This document shows positions 59,444 to 64,000 of a stretch of 64,000 nucleotides of DNA, piece after piece (the stretch's first letter is position 1; every line of letters starts with the position of its first letter). The stretch comes from Alphaproteobacteria bacterium AO1-B (GTDB lineage: Bacteria > Pseudomonadota > Alphaproteobacteria > Rhizobiales > Stappiaceae). The translations under genes were made by a program, and so were the position numbers. The notes below the pieces were generated by a model. It had not been told where the DNA came from. It was given only the letters and a program-made list of their open reading frames with translations, and ran no database searches. Location of the stretch: positions 248,001 to 312,000 of the forward strand of contig MLAX01000004.1 of the NCBI GenBank assembly GCA_001890945.1, read 5' to 3'.

Positions 59444-60826
59444 ATGTGCGCGTCCCTCATCCAAAGGTCATTCGCGGCGGTTGGGAAAAAGACCGTCGTG
59501 GCAGTTGCGATTTACGTGTTCTGTTCCGTATGGCCTGTTTCCCCATCTTTGGCGACCGAGTTTCAGACCCTTAAAGGGCACGGTGGCCCGGTTATGGATA
59601 TTGCGGTGGAACCAGAGACCGGTGCTGTCGCAACCGCCAGTTTCGACAATTCTGTCGGGCTTTGGTCAGGGCGAGACCCGACTTGGCTCGACGGGCATGA
59701 AGCAGCTGTGAAGGTTGTCCAGTTCATAGATACCGATCGGCTTGTGTCAGCGGGCGACGACAATGATCTGATCCTCTGGGACCGTGTTGCAGGAACACAA
59801 CAAAGACTGGAAGGCCATACCGCCAAAGTTCAGGGGCTTGCCGTTTCGCCGGACAAGAACCTCATTGCCAGCGCCAGCTGGGACGCTCGGGTCGGGCTCT
59901 GGCCGGTTGACGGAGGTGAGCCGATTTTCCTGAGTGGGCACAATGCGGGCGTTAATGCGGTTGCTTTTACTAAAGACGGCAAATCTCTCTATTCGGCCTC
60001 TATGGATGGTTCGATAATTCTCTGGGATGTTGAAGAACGCACTGAAAAGCGGGTTGTCGATCGCAATGGGTTCGGGATTAACGTTCTGAAGCTCGGAGGG
60101 GCGGCAGACGGACCCGAGACGTGGCTTGCTTACGGCGCGCAAGATGGCGTAACACGGATCCTCGATCTTGAAACAGGGGGCCGGCTTTATGAGTTTTCCC
60201 TCGAACGTCGGCCGATTTTAGGGCTTGATGTCAGTCCCGATGGTACACGGCTCGCAACAGGGGATGGTCAGGGTTACATCACTGTGTTCGAGACGGGGTC
60301 TTGGGGGATTGAAACCGATTTTCGCGCCGCGCTCAAAGGTCCCATCTGGGCCTTGGCTTTCTCAAATGACGGGTCGGTTCTGCATGCTGCCGGCATTGAG
60401 AATATTGTTTATTCTTGGCCGGTTGCCGACCTTTCCAGTTTTGATCCAATGGCAACCGAAACACCCGAGTTCTTGCGCCAACCAGAAGAAATGTCCAACG
60501 GTGAGCGGCAGTTCGCGCGCAAGTGCTCCATTTGCCATTCGGTGACCGATGATGGTGTGCGGCGGGCAGGGCCGACGCTCTACAAGGTGTTTGGGCGAAA
60601 GGCCGGTGCTCTGCCGGATTACAGCTATTCTGCAACCTTGGACGGATCTGATATCATCTGGTCAGAAGAGACGATCGACCAATTGTTTCTGGACGGTCCG
60701 GACCATTATATTCCTGGTTCCAAAATGCCGATGCAGGTCATTGCCTTGCCGGAAGACCGTAAAGATCTAGTTGACTATCTTAAGGTGGCAACCGCGCCAA
60801 AAGAAGCGGAGGGAGGACAACAATGA
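59444..60826 (+). CDS. WD40 beta-propeller-cytochrome c fusion protein
   Basis: A 460-residue exported protein. After a signal peptide (cut near SLATE) come seven-odd WD40-type repeats (residues ~40-330), for example LKGHGGPVMDIAVEPETGAVATASFDNSVGLW and GHNAGVNAVAFTKDGKSLYSASMDGSIILW (marks: FDNSVGLW, MDGSIILW). A monoheme cytochrome c domain follows with KCSICH (Cys361, Cys364, His365) and a likely distal Met in GSKMPMQV near residue 428. It lies 20 bases behind the gamma subunit gene and overlaps the small downstream gene by 4 bases. It is a good candidate for a periplasmic electron acceptor or scaffold of the formate dehydrogenase. Confidence 0.87.
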   Translation: MCASLIQRSFAAVGKKTVVAVAIYVFCSVWPVSPSLATEFQTLKGHGGPVMDIAVEPETGAVATASFDNSVGLWSGRDPTWLDGHEAAVKVVQFIDTDRLVSAGDDNDLILWDRVAGTQQRLEGHTAKVQGLAVSPDKNLIASASWDARVGLWPVDGGEPIFLSGHNAGVNAVAFTKDGKSLYSASMDGSIILWDVEERTEKRVVDRNGFGINVLKLGGAADGPETWLAYGAQDGVTRILDLETGGRLYEFSLERRPILGLDVSPDGTRLATGDGQGYITVFETGSWGIETDFRAALKGPIWALAFSNDGSVLHAAGIENIVYSWPVADLSSFDPMATETPEFLRQPEEMSNGERQFARKCSICHSVTDDGVRRAGPTLYKVFGRKAGALPDYSYSATLDGSDIIWSEETIDQLFLDGPDHYIPGSKMPMQVIALPEDRKDLVDYLKVATAPKEAEGGQQ

Positions 60827-60951
60827 AAGCCATGCTGACGGCCTTTGCAGCCATCATCGTGCTGACCATCGGAGCAAGTCAGGTATTGGATCGGGCAGGG
60901 TTCTCAAGCGCTGAGCAGGGCAGCAGCTCGTCAGTCCGTCTTGGCGACTGA
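60823..60951 (+). CDS. 42-residue membrane-anchored small protein
   Basis: A short gene of 42 codons from an ATG that overlaps the WD40-cytochrome stop by 4 bases (ATGA), with GAGGGAGG at the right distance. The product starts MKAMLTAFAAIIVLTIGASQ, one hydrophobic helix that is either a signal anchor or signal peptide, followed by ~22 polar, Ser-rich residues ending SVRLGD. It matches no family I know. The coupling overlap and strong ribosome site support it as a true gene and last member of the fdh operon, perhaps a small accessory subunit of the membrane complex. Confidence 0.65.
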   Translation: MKAMLTAFAAIIVLTIGASQVLDRAGFSSAEQGSSSSVRLGD

Positions 60952-60976
60952 GGCTAGGGGCACCTAAAGGCCGGTC

Positions 60977-62026
60977 TTAGACGCGTGACTTCCGGTCGAA
61001 AACCGCGTGGTCGCCCAGGGACGGGGTTTCGTCTCCGTTCGCAAGCTTTTTATAAAACCCGAAAAGCGTGTCTTTTCCGAACGAAGGCGTGGCGTCGGCG
61101 TCATACTGTCCGGTCTTCGGATTGATTAACAGCATGGATTCAGTTGCATAATAACGGCCGATGCGGGCAAGCTCCGCCTTGTCCCGGTATTTCGGCCCAA
61201 ACCGGCCGGCAAACTCAAGTGCTCTGATAATCAAGTCCATCAGTGCAACAGGCACCTTCCGGAACCGCGGTTCCAGCCCAAAGCTTTGAAACAAGTACGT
61301 TCCCTGTGCCCGGGGCGTGATCGCCTCACCCGGGCCGCCAATCGGCAGGACCTTGTTTTTCATCGCCGGGTTCTCCAAGCAGTCGGCAATGAAGGCCGCG
61401 ACATCATGATCGCTGATCGGCTTGCAGGAGGTTAGCGTTCCATCCCCAAAGATGAGGAACGGTTTGCCTGCTTTCACACGTTCCACTTGCCCGGATAGCG
61501 ATTTGAAGTAAGCGGTAGGCCGAATGATCGAATAATGCAGGCCTGAGGCTTGGAGCTCCGCTTCAAATGCGAGTTTGGCGTGCTGAAATGCAAGTCTCGG
61601 TTTTTGCACGCATATTGCCGACAGTAAAATGAAATGCGGCTGCCCGGTTTCTCTCGCGATTTGAAGGATATCGCTGTTCGCCTGATGATCGATTTTCCAG
61701 GCGTCGTCGGGAATACCTGTTCGGGAGGACAGGCAGGAAATCACAGCATCGAACTGATCGCCGCGGAAAGCATCCTGGCGGATCGACTTTGGATTGGTGA
61801 TATAACCAGTTCGAACAACTGTCTCTGGCGCGACACGTTGTATCTTTGCCGCTGTCTGTGGCCGGACGAAACAAACGACTTGATGACCTTGGCTCAGCAA
61901 CTCGGTCAGTGTGGCGCGTCCGATGGTTCCGGTTGCGCCAAACAACAGTATTCGTTTCGCTCTCACGTCCCCGTTCGGCTCAATTGGGTTCGTAGAGCCT
62001 TTCGTCTCTGGACCCCGGGCTTCCAC
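60977..62026 (-). CDS. bciA: BciA-like divinyl (proto)chlorophyllide 8-vinyl reductase
   Basis: A 349-residue NAD(P)H-binding Rossmann protein of the atypical SDR group. The dinucleotide motif is ILLFGATGTIGRATLTELL, followed by VVCFVRP, DAVISCLSSRTG, LLSAICVQKPRLAFQHAKLAFEAELQASGL and the ending FGKDTLFGFYKKLANGD...LGDHAVF, which is the signature ending of BciA/DVR reductases. These reduce the 8-vinyl group of chlorophyll precursors. The start is the GTG at 62026, with AGGAGA six bases before it; a TTG 33 bases upstream is in frame. No other bacteriochlorophyll gene is in this window. It is convergent with the fdh operon and upstream of nothing on its strand but the tup genes behind it. Confidence 0.78.
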   Translation of the reverse strand: MEARGPETKGSTNPIEPNGDVRAKRILLFGATGTIGRATLTELLSQGHQVVCFVRPQTAAKIQRVAPETVVRTGYITNPKSIRQDAFRGDQFDAVISCLSSRTGIPDDAWKIDHQANSDILQIARETGQPHFILLSAICVQKPRLAFQHAKLAFEAELQASGLHYSIIRPTAYFKSLSGQVERVKAGKPFLIFGDGTLTSCKPISDHDVAAFIADCLENPAMKNKVLPIGGPGEAITPRAQGTYLFQSFGLEPRFRKVPVALMDLIIRALEFAGRFGPKYRDKAELARIGRYYATESMLLINPKTGQYDADATPSFGKDTLFGFYKKLANGDETPSLGDHAVFDRKSRV

Positions 62027-62154
62027 GGTCTGTCTCCTATCCCAAGTTTCTGCAGTCAAGCTGCCCGGAAGCGGGCGATTATGTCAATTCTGCGTAGGGA
62101 CTATGGTTTCGGATCTCTTCAAGGCTGCGGTGCAATTTTGCGCATCTTTACGGC

Positions 62155-62991
62155 TTAGCTTGGACCGGATCCGGCATTCGGGAAGAACAGTTGCTGCCCC
62201 TCCACCTGATAGTCTGCGATTGCCGCCTGGCCTTCTGGCGAGAGAAGCCAGTCGATAAACCTTTGTGCCATGTCAGCCTTGACGTGCGGATGTGCTTCGG
62301 GGTTCACCAGAATGACACCATACTGGTTGAACATCTTGGCATCTCCCTCAACAAGGATTTGATGCGAGCCTTTGTTGCCGAAGGCGATCCAGGTTGCTCG
62401 GTCGGTCATCACGTAAGCGCCCATACCGGTTCCTGTATTAAGGGTTGCTCCCATCCCGGAGCCGGTTTCGCGATACCAGGTTCCGGAAGCTTCTGACGGC
62501 TCGATCCCTGCGCCCTTCCAAAGGCGGAGCTCTGCTTTGTGGGTGCCGCTGTCATCCCCCCGGGACGCGAATATCGATTGGCTCGAGGCGATTTTGGTGA
62601 GGGCTTCTGCAACGTTGTTGGTTCCGGAGACGCCGGCCGGATCGTTGGCCGGCCCAACAATCACAAAATCGTTGTACATGACATCAGCACGGGAGACGCC
62701 CAATCCGTCCGAAACGAATTTTTCTTCCGATGGTTTGGAGTGCACAAACAGAACATCGCCGTCGCCGTTTGCTGCGTTGCGGATGGCCTGTCCGGTTCCG
62801 ACTGCAACCACGCGGACGTCAATGCCTGTCTTGGCGGTGAACTTCGGTAGCAAGTCGTCAAACAGGCCGGAGTTCTGGGTCGAGGTGGTTGATTGAACGA
62901 TGATAAACGGGTTTTCCGCCTGCACAGAATGAATAACGCCGGTTGACAGCAACGTGGCGGCAATGAGTTTTAAGATTGTTCGTCTGATCAT
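62155..62991 (-). CDS. tupA: Tungstate ABC transporter binding protein TupA
   Basis: A 278-residue type II periplasmic binding protein. It has a signal peptide (cut near VQAEN), the TupA anion motif QSTTSTQNSGLF, VGTGQAIRNAANGDGDVLFVHSK, ASRGDDSGTHKAELRLW and NTGTGMGAYVMTDRATW. The TTTS-like motif and the Arg of SRGDDSG are the expected tungstate ligands and set it apart from ModA. The ATG at 62991 has GGAGGAAAAA directly upstream. It is the last gene of the minus-strand order tupB-tupC-tupA. It supplies W, most probably for the nearby formate dehydrogenase. Confidence 0.92.
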   Translation of the reverse strand: MIRRTILKLIAATLLSTGVIHSVQAENPFIIVQSTTSTQNSGLFDDLLPKFTAKTGIDVRVVAVGTGQAIRNAANGDGDVLFVHSKPSEEKFVSDGLGVSRADVMYNDFVIVGPANDPAGVSGTNNVAEALTKIASSQSIFASRGDDSGTHKAELRLWKGAGIEPSEASGTWYRETGSGMGATLNTGTGMGAYVMTDRATWIAFGNKGSHQILVEGDAKMFNQYGVILVNPEAHPHVKADMAQRFIDWLLSPEGQAAIADYQVEGQQLFFPNAGSGPS

Positions 62992-63016
62992 TTTTTCCTC
63001 CAAAAGTGCTTTTGTT

Positions 63017-63796
63017 TTAATTCTTTACGAAAAGCTGTCCGTCCCGTAGAGCACGTGCGGGCGCGCTTCGTGGGATCTTTAACACCCGTTGCGCAGGGCC
63101 GGTTTCTGCGATTTCTCCATCTTGTAGGAAAATCAATTCCTGCCCTAGGCGGCTTGCCTGTCCTGCATCGTGGGTCACAAGTACGATGGTGACACCGTTT
63201 GCATTCGCTTCCAGGATGAGCTGCTCAATCGCGGCGGTCGAGGCCGGATCGAGGCTTGCTGTAGGCTCATCCAGAAACAAAATATCCGGTTGGCAAGCGA
63301 GCGCGCGCACGGTTGCTAGGCGCTGCTGTTCGCCGCCTGACAGGACCCGCGCAGGACGGTTCGCAAGATGGCTGAGTCCGGCTGCCGCCAAGGCTTTTTG
63401 GATTAAGCCATTGCGCTTTTCGCCCTTCTCGCCGCGAACCCCAAGCGCGAATTTCAGGTTCGCCTTTGCAGATCGCCGGAGCAGGACGGGCCGCTGGAAG
63501 ACCATGGCCTGGTTCTTCCGGGCGGCTTTGTCCAGCGCGTAGCCGCGCCATAGAACGTCACCGTGTGTCGGCGAAATCAGGCCGTGCATCAGCCGCAGAA
63601 GCAGGCTTTTGCCGGCGCCGTTCGGCCCCATGATTACTGTGCGCGATCCGGGCCGTATCTGAAGGTCAATATCAGTGAGCAAGCGGTGCCCATTGGTTTC
63701 AAATCCGAGCCCGCGGGTTTCAAGAAGAATCTCTCGCGCATCGGGCATTGCTGTTATGGATGGAGCAGACGGGGTGTCTTGCACAAGATTACGCAT
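63017..63796 (-). CDS. tupC: Tungstate ABC transporter ATPase TupC
   Basis: A 259-residue ATPase. Walker A is GPNGAGKSLLLRLMHGL, the Q-loop region is AMVFQRPVLLRRSAKANL (a mark of TupC-type ATPases), the signature LSGGEQQRLATVRAL, Walker B ILFLDEPTASLDP and the switch His LVTHDAGQASRLG. It powers tungstate uptake with TupB. It overlaps the tupB stop by 8 bases and is followed 25 bases later by tupA. The first ~25 residues before the ATPase domain are an unusual Ser/Pro-rich lead. Confidence 0.92.
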   Translation of the reverse strand: MRNLVQDTPSAPSITAMPDAREILLETRGLGFETNGHRLLTDIDLQIRPGSRTVIMGPNGAGKSLLLRLMHGLISPTHGDVLWRGYALDKAARKNQAMVFQRPVLLRRSAKANLKFALGVRGEKGEKRNGLIQKALAAAGLSHLANRPARVLSGGEQQRLATVRALACQPDILFLDEPTASLDPASTAAIEQLILEANANGVTIVLVTHDAGQASRLGQELIFLQDGEIAETGPAQRVLKIPRSAPARALRDGQLFVKN

Positions 63797-64000
63797 AAGC
63801 AGCCCTCACAGCGGATGCGCGCAGGGTCATGACAAGAGCATTGACCGCAAACGCAATCGCCAGAAGGATCACCCCGAGCGCCAAAGCAAGCTCAAGATTG
63901 CCCTTGGAAGTCTCCAGAGCAATCGTTGTGGTCATGACGCGAGTAACATGGTTGATGTTGCCGCCGACAATGATCACTGCGCCAACTTCAGCGACCGCTC
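63789..64000 (-). CDS. tupB: Tungstate ABC transporter permease TupB (5' end outside window)
   Basis: The last ~70 residues of a permease continuing past the right edge. The visible part includes AVAEVGAVIIVGGNINHVTRVMTTTIALETSKGNLELA (mark: GGNINHVTRVMTTTIALET), the TupB/CysT-type coupling region, and a final membrane helix ALGVILLAIAFAVNALVMTLR. The stop overlaps the tupC start by 8 bases, so expression is coupled. Confidence 0.9.
   Translation of the reverse strand, partial: AVAEVGAVIIVGGNINHVTRVMTTTIALETSKGNLELALALGVILLAIAFAVNALVMTLRASAVRAAYA

Overview
The window reads as a chromosomal segment of a marine-type alphaproteobacterium. Gene content (ALA synthase of the Shemin pathway, TRAP and branched-chain-type ABC transporters, a Tat-exported formate dehydrogenase with DUF3305/DUF3306/DUF6494/DUF6505 partners, a soluble Hox hydrogenase and a BciA-like reductase) fits the Rhodobacterales/Stappiaceae range, for example a Roseibium/Labrenzia relative. 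That placement is inference from family content, not from a marker gene. No tRNA, rRNA, insertion sequence, prophage or CRISPR array was found. Genes are densely packed, with many ATGA/GTGA overlaps and few gaps above 300 bp.

Left part (1-21 kb): the 3' end of a Kef-type K+ efflux gene, a DsbA-family oxidoreductase, a membrane class III adenylate cyclase, and a branched-chain-type ABC operon (binding protein, two ATPases, two permeases) ending in an alpha/beta hydrolase. On the other strand is a CoA-dependent catabolic operon (TetR, enoyl-CoA hydratase-like, CoA ligase, two MaoC-like proteins) with a palindromic operator before tetR. Next come hemA, two glycosyltransferases (GT2, GT61), DUF427, glycerate 2-kinase, a Dabb protein, a CofD-like protein and RbsD.

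Middle part (21-46.6 kb): a LacI-controlled ABC operon carries a GH63/MGH1-like glycosidase and looks like a glycoside (compatible solute) uptake and hydrolysis unit; both of its permeases have unusual extra domains. Two orphan binding proteins flank tryptophan 2,3-dioxygenase. A compact NAD-reducing [NiFe] hydrogenase operon hoxFUYHW follows, with an FNR-like box upstream. Then comes an RpiR-controlled cluster (N-formylglutamate amidohydrolase family, TRAP QMP, glutamine synthetase-like ligase, aldehyde dehydrogenase, Fe-alcohol dehydrogenase) that is best explained as gamma-glutamylation-based catabolism of an amino alcohol.

Right part (46.7-64 kb): an extended formate dehydrogenase locus. 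The core is torD-like, Tat leader peptide gene, fdhA (Cys form), Fe-S beta subunit and cytochrome b gamma subunit. Around it are DUF6505, a biotin/lipoate ligase-like protein, an Mrp ATPase, DUF6494, a c-type cytochrome whose N-terminal half resembles a cut-down tungstate-binding protein, a multi-ferredoxin-domain protein, DUF3305, DUF3306, a WD40-cytochrome c fusion, a 42-residue protein, a BciA-like reductase and tupA-tupC-tupB. Together with the Hox hydrogenase this gives the organism routes to draw electrons from formate and H2, with tungsten a plausible metal for the formate dehydrogenase.
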